From: Methanobacteriota archaeon
GTDB lineage: Archaea > Thermoplasmatota > Poseidoniia > Poseidoniales > Poseidoniaceae
Assembly (NCBI GenBank): GCA_002731395.1
Contig: PCBQ01000054.1
Coordinates: 1 to 15,044 of the forward strand
DNA length: 15,044 nucleotides
Direction: 5' to 3'
In this document: positions 1 to 6,872 of the stretch, in pieces
Layout: every line of letters begins with the position of its first letter
How positions within the stretch are numbered: the first letter of the stretch is position 1
Notes under the pieces: generated by a model
Told to the model about the DNA's origin: nothing
Database searches by the model: none
What the model saw: only the letters and a program-made list of their open reading frames with translations
Made by a program: the position numbers and the translations under genes

Positions 1-75
1 GGCGATGCCGGGCATTCGATGACCGAGCCGCCCATCGCTGCGAAACTTGTGGCCATCATGAATGGGCTTCAGTGA
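1..75 (+). CDS. C-terminal fragment of a probable alpha/beta hydrolase (proline iminopeptidase-like)
   Basis: Reading from base 1 in frame 1 gives 24 residues, GDAGHSMTEP then PIAAKLVAIMNGLQ, and a TGA at 73-75; the gene begins before the window. The D-A-G-H-S-x-x-E-P pattern resembles the end of proline iminopeptidases and related alpha/beta hydrolases, where the His of Ser-Asp-His is followed by Glu-Pro and a last helix. On that reading, the His at residue 5 of the fragment would be catalytic. The gene converges on the regulator at 69-389 and the two overlap by 7 bases. The identification rests on a very short stretch, so the family is tentative; that this is a coding end is more likely than not. 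Confidence 0.45.
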   Translation, partial: GDAGHSMTEPPIAAKLVAIMNGLQ

Positions 76-389
76 GCACGTGCTGCGACCCAATTGAACA
101 GGTCATGGAAAATAGGGCTGAGGGATTTCGCGTCGTCGGTCAGGGCATATGAGCCCGACACATCGTCTTCCCCCACTTGTTCAATGAGACCATGCTCCTT
201 GAGCTCCTTCAAGCGTCGAGAGACCGTCGTCGAGGTGCTTTCCACGATGCGCTTGAGGTCGGTGAAACGCATAGGACGCCCCCGCTGGTCCAAAACAAGC
301 ATGATGTGCAGGGCTTTGGAGCGGGTCAGCACCTCCAACAAATCGTCCATTCGGCCATAGGCTGGGTCGCACGCCGCCTCTTGGTCCAT
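69..389 (-). CDS. HxlR-family winged-helix transcriptional regulator
   Basis: This 106-residue protein has the size and layout of HxlR-type DNA-binding proteins. A helix-turn-helix spans about residues 38-62 (RFTDLKRIVESTSTTVSRRL, then a LKELKEHGLI recognition/wing transition). A wing follows, then the family's usual ending: a Y-x-L-T element (YALTDDAKSL) and an amphipathic dimerisation helix ending in a Trp (FNWVAARAH). Such proteins bind DNA as dimers and often respond to redox or small-molecule signals. No cysteine sits in the recognition region; the single Cys is near the N-terminus (C7), so a redox role is only a possibility. The ATG at 387-389 lies 26-27 bases from a TATA-like element, which fits a leaderless transcript. 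It is divergent from the coiled-coil gene at 556 and may regulate it, which is inference. Confidence 0.85.
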   Translation of the reverse strand: MDQEAACDPAYGRMDDLLEVLTRSKALHIMLVLDQRGRPMRFTDLKRIVESTSTTVSRRLKELKEHGLIEQVGEDDVSGSYALTDDAKSLSPIFHDLFNWVAARAH

Positions 390-410
390 GATGCGAGGTA
401 TGTCATGCTC

Positions 411-420
411 TCCATAAATT
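411..420 (-). promoter_or_regulatory. TATA-like box for the HxlR regulator
   Basis: On the minus strand this stretch reads AATTTATGGA, an AT-rich island in GC-rich surroundings. Its centre lies about 27 bases upstream of the regulator's ATG, the usual archaeal TATA-to-transcription-start distance. Transcription would start at or next to the start codon, giving a leaderless mRNA. No clear BRE was seen. The same bases read ATAAATT on the plus strand, so a plus-strand role towards the coiled-coil gene cannot be excluded. Confidence 0.45.
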
Positions 421-555
421 GCAAGTCACGCGAGTGGTACCTGCTGCGGCCCGGTGGATGGATGCACCACGCCCCATTCGCCCGAAGCGACGCACCTGAG
501 GCGTCGTCTTCATAGGGTGGAGGACGGTCGAACATGTGAGCATAGGCTCGGGTCG

Positions 556-1422
556 ATGAGCATGAGCGACGAAGGCACGGTGACCGATGAGGTCCGCATC
601 CGCGAGCTTGAACAGGCCATTGAGACCGAAACCGACCGACTGCGGAAGCTCTACGCCGCCTACGAACAGCAGGAGAAGGAGCTTGTTGACGCCAAGGCTG
701 AGATTGAAGTCTTGGAGAAGGAAATCGTTGACCGTGAGATCGAAAAAGAGGCCATGGACAACCTTCTGATGGAGAAGGATCTGAAAATCCGCGACCTCGA
801 AATGTCGTCGACCAAATCGGCCAAGCGTGTCGAACACCTCGAACCTGAACTCGAGAAGATGGAAGAAAAGTACACCCGAGAGAAAGATCGCTTGGGCAAG
901 GTCTTCGCCATTGCTGAAGAACTCGACAACGACCTGAAGCTCGCCGTGACCGAGATGAAGGCACGCGACGGCTGGTACGTTGCCCACATGTCCCTCTTTG
1001 AGGACCTCAACAAGGCCATCCAAGAGCGCTATGAAATGATTGAGCAAGCCGTGGAAGCCGAACGTGCCGCTCAACAGAAAGCCGACGCCTTCGTGGAGCG
1101 CATGGATTCCATGGTCGAAGCCCGCGCGGCTGAGATGACCATCGAAGAAGCTGAAGGCGCCATCGCTGAAGAGGCCACATCCTCGAACACTGGCGAAGAG
1201 ATCGTCGTCCCAGTGGGCGTGGTCGAAGTCGCCATTTCACCCGGCCCGGACGGGGAGTTTGGAACCGATGACGACGAAGTCGAGGTTCGCGCTCGCGGCT
1301 CCGGCGATGATGCGTCCAACGAAGAAGCGTCTGAAGCCGAGGCCGAGCCTGAAGCAGACGAGGCACCTGCCGAGGAAACCGCCACGTGGGACGACGGCGA
1401 GGACCCCTGGGACGGAGCGTGA
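556..1422 (+). CDS. Acidic coiled-coil protein of unknown function
   Basis: This 288-residue protein has no signal peptide or membrane segment. Residues about 10-190 are almost continuous charged heptads (LEQAIETETDRLRKLYAAYE and on), typical of a long parallel coiled coil. A low-complexity, very acidic tail of Glu, Asp, Ala and Pro follows, ending in DDGEDPWDGA. Between them lies a short beta-like stretch (about residues 182-205) with PGPDGEFGTDDDEVEV, whose Asp-rich turn resembles calcium-binding or thrombospondin-like loops. I chose ATG 556; ATG 562 is equally possible. The open frame extends to 454, but those extra codons encode an Arg/His-rich stretch unlike the rest. Its stop overlaps the GTG start of the decarboxylase-like gene (GTGA), so the two are probably translationally coupled. 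I do not recognise a family; a structural or scaffold role is speculation. Confidence 0.8.
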   Translation: MSMSDEGTVTDEVRIRELEQAIETETDRLRKLYAAYEQQEKELVDAKAEIEVLEKEIVDREIEKEAMDNLLMEKDLKIRDLEMSSTKSAKRVEHLEPELEKMEEKYTREKDRLGKVFAIAEELDNDLKLAVTEMKARDGWYVAHMSLFEDLNKAIQERYEMIEQAVEAERAAQQKADAFVERMDSMVEARAAEMTIEEAEGAIAEEATSSNTGEEIVVPVGVVEVAISPGPDGEFGTDDDEVEVRARGSGDDASNEEASEAEAEPEADEAPAEETATWDDGEDPWDGA

Positions 1423-2225
1423 CCACGCGAATGGCTTGGCTCGCCGAGGGTTCCTCGGCGATGGTCGTGACCCCCATCGCCTCGGGCAGCCTCGTGCTCC
1501 TCATTTCGGCCTTCATCGACCCGCTGTTTGGCCTTGGTCCACTTCTTGGCGTGCTGCTCCTGTGTGCTGCATCGTGGTTGCTGCTGCGTTTTCGAGATCC
1601 TCCGCGGAAGATTCCTCAAGACGCCGGACTTTTGGTGGCGCCCATCGATGGTCGTGTTCTTCATCTGCGCCGTGAGCGGGCCACACATCGTCGTCCGGGC
1701 TCCGATGCCGCGAGTGCCGACATCTTCGAAGACCTGGGTGGTGGGTCTTGGATCGAAGGTGCGTGCACCATACCCTTCGATACCGAGCAGCGCTTTACCG
1801 CCGTGGACGACGAGTGCGAGGGCGACGTCTGGTGCCTGCGCCTTACGGTGGGTGCCTTGGACCTGCAAGTGCACCGCGCGCCCATGGCCGGAACGGTCGT
1901 AGCGGGGGAACACCGCCGGGTAGCGGACGGTTGGCCGGAGCGCCTGCGCTGGGTCATCGAGTCCGCTGGACGGCGGATTGAGGTGGTGGCACACCTCACT
2001 CGGCCGAGGTTCGCGCTGACCCCGCTGACCTCACCGGGCGAGCCGGTCCGACGCGGCCAACGTTTGGCCTTCATGTCGACCACGCCGACCCTCGAACTCC
2101 GCGTTCCCGCGGCTGAGTGGTGCCCAGAAATCACGCTGATGCAGGGTGCGAATCAGGCCAACGGTCAAGAGGTCCACGCCGGGGCTACCGTCGTGTTCCA
2201 CCCCTTGTGGGACGCGGAGGAATGA
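1419..2225 (+). CDS. Divergent phosphatidylserine/archaetidylserine decarboxylase-like membrane protein
   Basis: The protein has 268 residues from GTG 1419, which overlaps the upstream stop; ATG 1431 is the alternative. A hydrophobic hairpin (about residues 15-58) anchors it, followed by FRDPPRKIP and then APIDGRV, matching the family's FRDP...SPADGRV. The next landmark, LDLQVHRAP, matches its SPLDVHVNRAP; IEVVAHLTRPRF sits where the usual IAG...ARRIV strand is. Near the C-terminus, GQRLAFMSTT aligns with the processing motif GqxxGxIxFGSR. The catalytic triad seems kept (D77, H152, S220), but the Gly that normally precedes the pyruvoyl-forming Ser is Met (M219). The family self-cleaves before that Ser and decarboxylates phosphatidylserine or archaetidylserine. 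Whether this copy matures is open. It sits between the coiled-coil gene and a membrane-anchored hydrolase, each with a 4-base overlap. Confidence 0.75.
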   Translation: MTTRMAWLAEGSSAMVVTPIASGSLVLLISAFIDPLFGLGPLLGVLLLCAASWLLLRFRDPPRKIPQDAGLLVAPIDGRVLHLRRERATHRRPGSDAASADIFEDLGGGSWIEGACTIPFDTEQRFTAVDDECEGDVWCLRLTVGALDLQVHRAPMAGTVVAGEHRRVADGWPERLRWVIESAGRRIEVVAHLTRPRFALTPLTSPGEPVRRGQRLAFMSTTPTLELRVPAAEWCPEITLMQGANQANGQEVHAGATVVFHPLWDAEE

Positions 2226-3301
2226 GCGTGAGGCGAACCCTTCCAGCGTTGGTCGTTCTGGTGATGTTCCTCATGCCGTACGGCTATTTTGAGGCCGGGA
2301 TGATCGTCTACAGCGGCGCGACTTTGGCTGAACCTACCTGCGAGGACCACGCGCCCTACAACACCCCGGCTTCTTTCACCCCGCACTACTGGAGCACGGA
2401 CATGATGGAAGCGGCCCCCAGCAACCTCACGAGCAACATCACCGCCGAAGCGCCGGATGGACTCGCATCGTGGAGCATGCCGGTGTGGTCAAACGTTACC
2501 GTTCAGATGCAGGATGAAGCGATTGAGCTCAGCGCTTGGGTGATCGAGCAAGACCCCACCGAGCCGTGGGTCCTTTTCGTGCACGGAATACGCTCCTGCA
2601 AAGCCAACCATGAGGTTCTTCTTCCCGCAGGTATGTTGGCTGGTGCGGGGTACAATGTGGTCTTGATGGACCTGCGCGACCATTGGGAAAGCACGCACGA
2701 GGACGGCCAAGTGTCGGCCGGTCAGAAGGAATGGCGCGACGTGGTCGCCGTGTGGCAGTGGATTCAGGACGAAAAGGGCGTTCCAGCAGAACGCATCGGC
2801 GTGATGGGCGCCTCAATGGGTGCGGGGACTGTCGGCATTGCCTTTGCACAAGAAGAGCGCATGGCGAGCGTTTTCCTCGACTCACCCTTTTCCAACATGG
2901 GCGACATCATCGTTGAGGAATTGACGTTCAGAGGATATCCGGTTTTCCTGAAGGACGCTGGCATTTTCGCCGGGCGCGTCAGTTCTGGTGAAGATTTGGT
3001 GGCCTACAATCCCATCGACGGGGCCCTCAACATCGGTAATCGCAGCATGACCATCGTGCATGGAAAGGACGACATGCGCATCCGCATCCATCACGGTGAA
3101 TCGTTGTGCGAAGCCGCCACAGAAGCGGCAGAAGACCCGTCAAAGGTGACCTGCTGGTTTGAGTCGAGCCAGTTGACCTTCAACAGCACCAACGACGGTC
3201 GTGTGGTTGAAGGCCACGTCACCCTGATGGTCACGCACACGCCCATGTATGAGCAGCGCATTTTGACTTGGGCGAACGGCCTGCGGGGCACGTCAACTTG
3301 A
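2222..3301 (+). CDS. Membrane-anchored alpha/beta hydrolase (YqkD/serine aminopeptidase-like)
   Basis: The 359-residue protein starts at ATG 2222, inside the upstream stop (ATGA). Residues 5-28 form a hydrophobic signal anchor (TLPALVVLVMFLMPYGYFEA), so the enzyme probably faces outside. The alpha/beta hydrolase core begins with the oxyanion loop WVLFVHGIRS (about 116-125). VVLMDLRDHWES follows, the equivalent of the family's D-x-R-x-H-G-x-S with Trp for Gly. The nucleophile elbow is GASMGA (Ser198), then FLDSPFSN. The acid is in VHGKDDMRI (Asp283 or 284) and the base in VEGHVTL (His332; His339 is also possible). The layout matches Bacillus YqkD-type hydrolases, whose substrates are mostly unknown. 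Cys40 and Cys126 could form a disulfide. Coupling to a decarboxylase-like gene hints at lipid or envelope chemistry, an inference from position only. Confidence 0.85.
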   Translation: MSVRRTLPALVVLVMFLMPYGYFEAGMIVYSGATLAEPTCEDHAPYNTPASFTPHYWSTDMMEAAPSNLTSNITAEAPDGLASWSMPVWSNVTVQMQDEAIELSAWVIEQDPTEPWVLFVHGIRSCKANHEVLLPAGMLAGAGYNVVLMDLRDHWESTHEDGQVSAGQKEWRDVVAVWQWIQDEKGVPAERIGVMGASMGAGTVGIAFAQEERMASVFLDSPFSNMGDIIVEELTFRGYPVFLKDAGIFAGRVSSGEDLVAYNPIDGALNIGNRSMTIVHGKDDMRIRIHHGESLCEAATEAAEDPSKVTCWFESSQLTFNSTNDGRVVEGHVTLMVTHTPMYEQRILTWANGLRGTST

Positions 3302-3333
3302 AACAGGGTTCACCAGAGCCGAGGTCGAGGAAC

Positions 3334-4494
3334 ATGAGCACACGTTTGACCTTGGTCGGGCAGGGCGAGAAAGCCCAGCGGGTCCATGATTTGGTCAAGG
3401 CCCCTGCCAACACCCCCGAATCTCGACGACGTCAAGCGAGCTGGGATGCTGCCCGTCCCGCAACGGTCTACACCACGCCAGAGATGTTGCCTGACGGTAC
3501 ACCTTGCTCGGCGGCGACGGTCATCCTTCGCACCAAAGGTTGCCATTGGTGGTGGTCCAGCGGGTGCACCTTTTGCGGCTACTTCAACGACACACGGGAT
3601 GGCGTATCGGAAGACGACCTCCACGCGCAGTGGGACTGGTCTGCAAAGAAATTGAACGATTTCGCTGACGTGCAGATGGTCAAGGTCTACACTTCAGGAT
3701 CACTGCTCGAAGACCGTGAAATCCCTGTCGGTTTCCAGGAGCGGGTGTTGCGCGAGTGCGCAGATCGTGGCCTCCACCTCATCGTCGAAAGCCGGACCGA
3801 GCAGTTGACGGAAAAGAAACTGGCCTGGGCAACGAGCATCAATTCAACCTTCACTGTGGCCATCGGCCTCGAAGCCTACGATGACGAAGTACTGCGCTTC
3901 CACGTCAACAAAGGGTTCAGCGTAAGATCCTATGATCGCGCGGTGGCCAACCTCAAACAAGCCGGTTTGCGCGTGAAAGCCTACCTGATGTTCAAGCCGC
4001 CGTTCATGAGCGAGGCTGATGCTTTGGACCACATCGTCGATTGGATTGCAGCCATCGCAGCAGACGCGGATGAGATCTCCATCAATCCGATGAACATCCA
4101 GGGTGGCACCGTCATCGACCGCCTGCATCGTGCACGCCAGTACCGTCCGCCTTGGCTGTGGTCCTTGGTTGAGATGATTCGCCGAGCCCACCCCATCGTG
4201 CATCCAGACGGGGGGGTCAACGGCGATGCCGATCAAGTGAGCCGTCTGATTGTTCACCCCACTGCGGGCGGCCGCGTCCGGGGTTCCCACAATTGCGGTT
4301 CATGCGACGCTGATGTGGTGGCTGCCATCGAGCGGTATGCCGTATCGGGTGACTTGCTGGAGTTTGACGGACTCCAGTGTGACTGCGAGGCCCGCTGGGC
4401 GGCAGATCTGGCCCTCGAGCGCGCACTGCCTGCGCCGCTCGGGCTCTCGCCCTCGCGTCGTGCGCCTGTTGCTGAGCGGCTAAGAGCGCCTTAA
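3334..4494 (+). CDS. raSEA: Archaeosine-forming radical SAM protein, RaSEA family
   Basis: The protein has 386 residues from ATG 3334, with a GAGG a few bases upstream. The N-terminal part leads to ILRTKGCHWWWSSGCTFCGY, a radical SAM cluster spaced C-x7-C-x2-C (C70, C78, C81). This unusual spacing with aromatic residues between the first two Cys is characteristic of the archaeal family annotated as RaSEA. Downstream are VKVYTSGSLLE, a VESRTEQL strand and FTVAIGLEAYDDEVLRFHVN, all in the expected order. The C-terminus carries four more cysteines, NCGSC (C321, C324) and CDC (C349, C351), probably a second metal site. RaSEA works with ArcS to turn lysine-modified preQ0 at G15 of tRNA into archaeosine. 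ArcS and the tRNA transglycosylase are not in this window. A 32-base gap separates it from the hydrolase, so it may share that transcript. Confidence 0.85.
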   Translation: MSTRLTLVGQGEKAQRVHDLVKAPANTPESRRRQASWDAARPATVYTTPEMLPDGTPCSAATVILRTKGCHWWWSSGCTFCGYFNDTRDGVSEDDLHAQWDWSAKKLNDFADVQMVKVYTSGSLLEDREIPVGFQERVLRECADRGLHLIVESRTEQLTEKKLAWATSINSTFTVAIGLEAYDDEVLRFHVNKGFSVRSYDRAVANLKQAGLRVKAYLMFKPPFMSEADALDHIVDWIAAIAADADEISINPMNIQGGTVIDRLHRARQYRPPWLWSLVEMIRRAHPIVHPDGGVNGDADQVSRLIVHPTAGGRVRGSHNCGSCDADVVAAIERYAVSGDLLEFDGLQCDCEARWAADLALERALPAPLGLSPSRRAPVAERLRAP

Positions 4495-4551
4495 CGCAGT
4501 AAACTGGTTTCTCCACCTTGAGTGGTGAATCTTTATGTCCGTGCCTCAGGT

Positions 4552-4560
4552 GGGATAAAT
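4552..4560 (+). promoter_or_regulatory. TATA-like box for the two-TM/CcoN-like/GTPase cluster
   Basis: GGGATAAAT is an AT-rich island after the end of the radical SAM gene. Its centre is about 26 bases upstream of an in-frame GTG at 4582, the distance expected for a leaderless archaeal transcript. A second AT-rich patch, CTTTATG at 4531-4537, is a weaker alternative. No obvious hairpin terminator was seen for the upstream gene. Confidence 0.35.
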
Positions 4561-4581
4561 CGCCCCATTGGGGCTCCATGG

Positions 4582-4863
4582 GTGGCTCCTTTGGCATCAA
4601 CAGACATCATCCACGAATCCACGGTCGGCGATGCCGAACCAGAATCAAGCCGCATGGTCCTCGTCCTCCTTGGCGTGGGTCTTCTCGGACTCTTCGCCCT
4701 GTTCAGCAACGTCTTCGGTTGGGACAGTGTTCCTGTCCTCGGTGACCTCGTGCCCTTGCTTGGCAACCTCGGTGGCAGTGGCATCTGGTACTACCTCATC
4801 GGGCTGATCGTGGGTGCGACGGCGATTGTATCCACGATCATCGGCGAGGTGCTGTCCGAGTGA
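4582..4863 (+). CDS. Small two-transmembrane protein of unknown function
   Basis: A short, acidic N-terminal stretch (DIIHESTVGDAEPESS) is followed by two membrane helices: MVLVLLGVGLLGLFALFSNV, and YYLIGLIVGATAIVSTIIGE near the C-terminus. A loop rich in Gly, Pro and Leu lies between them. The start is uncertain: GTG 4522, GTG 4582, TTG 4591 and ATG 4654 are all in frame. I prefer 4582 because it falls at the expected transcription start for the TATA-like box, and because codons before about 4590 look less like the organism's GC-rich third-position usage. The stop is followed within 14 bases by the CcoN-like/EF-hand gene, so it is probably a partner or accessory subunit of that protein. I recognise no family. 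Confidence 0.65.
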   Translation: MAPLASTDIIHESTVGDAEPESSRMVLVLLGVGLLGLFALFSNVFGWDSVPVLGDLVPLLGNLGGSGIWYYLIGLIVGATAIVSTIIGEVLSE

Positions 4864-4871
4864 AGGAGGTG
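4864..4871 (+). promoter_or_regulatory. Strong Shine-Dalgarno site for the CcoN-like/EF-hand gene
   Basis: AGGAGGTG lies just after the upstream stop and 6 bases before ATG 4878. It decides the start over the out-of-frame ATG at 4874. A good Shine-Dalgarno site at an internal cistron contrasts with the apparently leaderless first genes of the transcripts here. Confidence 0.6.
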
Positions 4872-4877
4872 TGATGC

Positions 4878-6860
4878 ATGGAACCTGTTTTCATTTCCGT
4901 CGGCGTGATGGTCGGTACCCTTCTTTTCGTTGCATACTACGTCCAGAACGGTATTGGGGGCATGAGTCAGCCCCTGCAAACCCTCGGCCGTTTTTTGCTC
5001 GTGAAGGCTCCGGCTGGAGCAGTCGACCTCTTTGACGACAGCGCCGGCCGCGGCGGCCGCATTTGGGCTCGCCTTGGTCTCGCGTGGCTGGTCCTCGCAG
5101 GTACCCTCGGATTCGTCGGCCGATGGCACGATTGGGACCCAACGGCCCTCGACTCATTGGCCAGCCTCGGTTGGTCTTACGACGACGGCAGCGGATTGGC
5201 AACCACAATCAGCATGACCTTACGCACCGGCCTGGTGATGATCTTCATCGGTACCACCCTGACCGCCACGGGCCGCACGTCCGGGGGTCGTCTCAGCAGC
5301 GAAGCCAGCGCCTCGATGATGGCCTTGGTCTTCACCGGTGTTTCTCTGCTCGTTCTTCTGCTGCCGACCTTGGCCGGCTTGTTCGGCATGGGTGTGGCCA
5401 CCGAAGACCTTCTGATCAAGGTCGTCTCCTCTGTGGTCCTGCACAGCGTGGTGGGTGGAGCCCTCCTCGTCAACGTCCTGATCACCATCGCCAACCGTGG
5501 CGATGCGCCCATCGCTTACACCAGTTGGTTCCTTCTCAACGCGCTTGTGGTCATGCTGGTGGCCCCGCTGCTCTACATCGGTGGTGAACTCGCGAGTGGC
5601 ACGCAGACGGTGTGGCTGGCTCAAGCGGCCCTCGAGGGCTGGCTTCCGCTCGCCCTCATGCTCGGCACCGCTTACGCGGTAATCCCCGCCGCTTCCGAGC
5701 GGGCCATTTGGTCCTCTTCACTTGCCACGGCCTCCCTTGCCTTGCTCTTCTTGACCGCGCCTGCGGTGTCGGTCCGGCAGGTGGATGCCCCCGCTCTGCT
5801 CGAGAACCTCGGTGGTATCCTGATGACCTTCAGCATGCTTCCTTTGCTCGCCGCCTCCATCAACCTGCTCCAGACCGCCCGTTCCGGCGCCTCACAGGCT
5901 TTCTCGAGTCCTGCCGGCTTAGCCGGCGTCCTGGCGATGTTCCTGCTGCCCATTTATGCGGTCGGTGCGTACTTTTCCGGGATGGAAACCCTCGTTGGCG
6001 AAGCAAGCCTCCACGGCCTGAACATGGCCCTTTCCCACGGCCTGTTTTTCACCGTTGGTGGGCTGCTCGCTCTCTCGGCTACCCTCGGTTACCTCCCTCA
6101 GGCCAACGGTCGGGCTGCGGCCGACACCGGTGGGGCGTCCACTGCCGTTTGGATGGTCGCCCTGGGCGGTTTCCTCGCGACGATTTCCACCGCTTTGTCC
6201 ACCCTTGCCACCCGCGCGGTTGAGCGCGGTGTCTCGGACGAGGACATGGCCGAGGCTGCCTTGGCCAACATGGCGGGCTTCGATCTTGTTGGTGCGTTCC
6301 TGTTCTACGGCGTGGCCCTCGGATTCATGATCGCTGCTTCGATCAGCGTTCGCATCGAGTTCTCCCCCGCCTCGGCCAGCACCTCGGTCGGAAGCGACAT
6401 TCGGTCGTACGCTCTTTCCGGGGGCAGCACGAGCATCCGCTCGCTCCTCGGCCGTGGCGTTGGACTCGACACCGAGCTGATCATCGGAGGCGAAGGAAAG
6501 GCCACGGCCGGTTCCACCGTCATCGCTGTCCGTGCCGACCTCCACAACGACGAGGTCACGGAATTTCCGGAAGATGCGCACGCCGTGCCCGAGGAGCTCC
6601 AAATGTTGGCGGACTACTTGGACGAAACCAACCAGGACGTCTTCTCCTTCTTCCGCTCCATCGATCTTGACGACAGCGGCTCCATCGACGCCCGCGAACT
6701 GCAGAACGCGCTCCGTGGTGCCAAGATTGCCAACCTGCCACCCTGGGACATGGGGCGCCTGATTGCGGCCATCGACATCGATGGGGACGGTCACATCAAC
6801 CTCCCTGAACTTGACATCACCGTGGCCCGCTTGCGCGCCCCTTCCCTTGAGGAAGAATGA
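4878..6860 (+). CDS. Polytopic CcoN-like (heme-copper oxidase subunit I-like) protein fused to an EF-hand pair
   Basis: The 660-residue protein has about 13 hydrophobic helices (residues 4-490), a polar linker and two canonical EF-hand loops. Loop 1 is D596-E607 (DLDDSGSIDARE) and loop 2 is D633-E644 (DIDGDGHINLPE), both with Asp at positions 1 and 3 and Glu at 12. The membrane part recalls cbb3-type subunit I. AYAVIPAASERAIWSSSL parallels the family's MYYFxPKxAERPIYSYRL, and LTAPAVSV sits where W-A-G-P-H-H-L-H is expected. MALSHGLFF...GYLP parallels IGHVH...YYLVP. Matched this way, the three copper-B His become A250, A296 and V297, the high-spin heme His becomes Leu385, one low-spin heme His becomes Arg116, and only His387 remains. 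These matches are from memory of the family, not a computed alignment. If right, it is a non-catalytic relative; calcium sensing by the fused domain is inference. Its stop overlaps a possible ATG of the GTPase gene. Confidence 0.7.
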   Translation: MEPVFISVGVMVGTLLFVAYYVQNGIGGMSQPLQTLGRFLLVKAPAGAVDLFDDSAGRGGRIWARLGLAWLVLAGTLGFVGRWHDWDPTALDSLASLGWSYDDGSGLATTISMTLRTGLVMIFIGTTLTATGRTSGGRLSSEASASMMALVFTGVSLLVLLLPTLAGLFGMGVATEDLLIKVVSSVVLHSVVGGALLVNVLITIANRGDAPIAYTSWFLLNALVVMLVAPLLYIGGELASGTQTVWLAQAALEGWLPLALMLGTAYAVIPAASERAIWSSSLATASLALLFLTAPAVSVRQVDAPALLENLGGILMTFSMLPLLAASINLLQTARSGASQAFSSPAGLAGVLAMFLLPIYAVGAYFSGMETLVGEASLHGLNMALSHGLFFTVGGLLALSATLGYLPQANGRAAADTGGASTAVWMVALGGFLATISTALSTLATRAVERGVSDEDMAEAALANMAGFDLVGAFLFYGVALGFMIAASISVRIEFSPASASTSVGSDIRSYALSGGSTSIRSLLGRGVGLDTELIIGGEGKATAGSTVIAVRADLHNDEVTEFPEDAHAVPEELQMLADYLDETNQDVFSFFRSIDLDDSGSIDARELQNALRGAKIANLPPWDMGRLIAAIDIDGDGHINLPELDITVARLRAPSLEEE

Positions 6861-6872
6861 GGGGGGACCGCC

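Noticed and set aside
454..555. N-terminal extension of the coiled-coil protein from ATG 454
   Set aside because: The extra residues (Arg, His and Cys rich) do not match the codon use or composition of the rest, and two closely spaced ATG codons at 556 and 562 precede the normal sequence.
403..1074. Long minus-strand open frame (223 codons) opposite the coiled-coil gene
   Set aside because: It lies antisense to a protein with clear heptads and is rich in Leu/Phe/His, as expected from reverse reading of Glu/Lys-rich codons; no motif or start signal supports it.
1071..1994. 307-codon minus-strand frame across the coiled-coil tail and the decarboxylase-like gene
   Set aside because: It spans two coding genes on the opposite strand, and its Ser/Ala/Thr-rich part mirrors the acidic tail codons; a GC-rich shadow frame.
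5913..5927. Perfect inverted repeat GCCGGC-TTA-GCCGGC
   Set aside because: It encodes an ordinary helix segment (AGLAG) within the membrane gene; short GC palindromes are expected by chance in such DNA and it is not near a gene end.
5919..6794. 291-codon minus-strand frame opposite the CcoN-like/EF-hand gene
   Set aside because: The plus strand has clear TM helices and EF-hand loops; the antisense product is low in hydrophobic blocks and has no family pattern.
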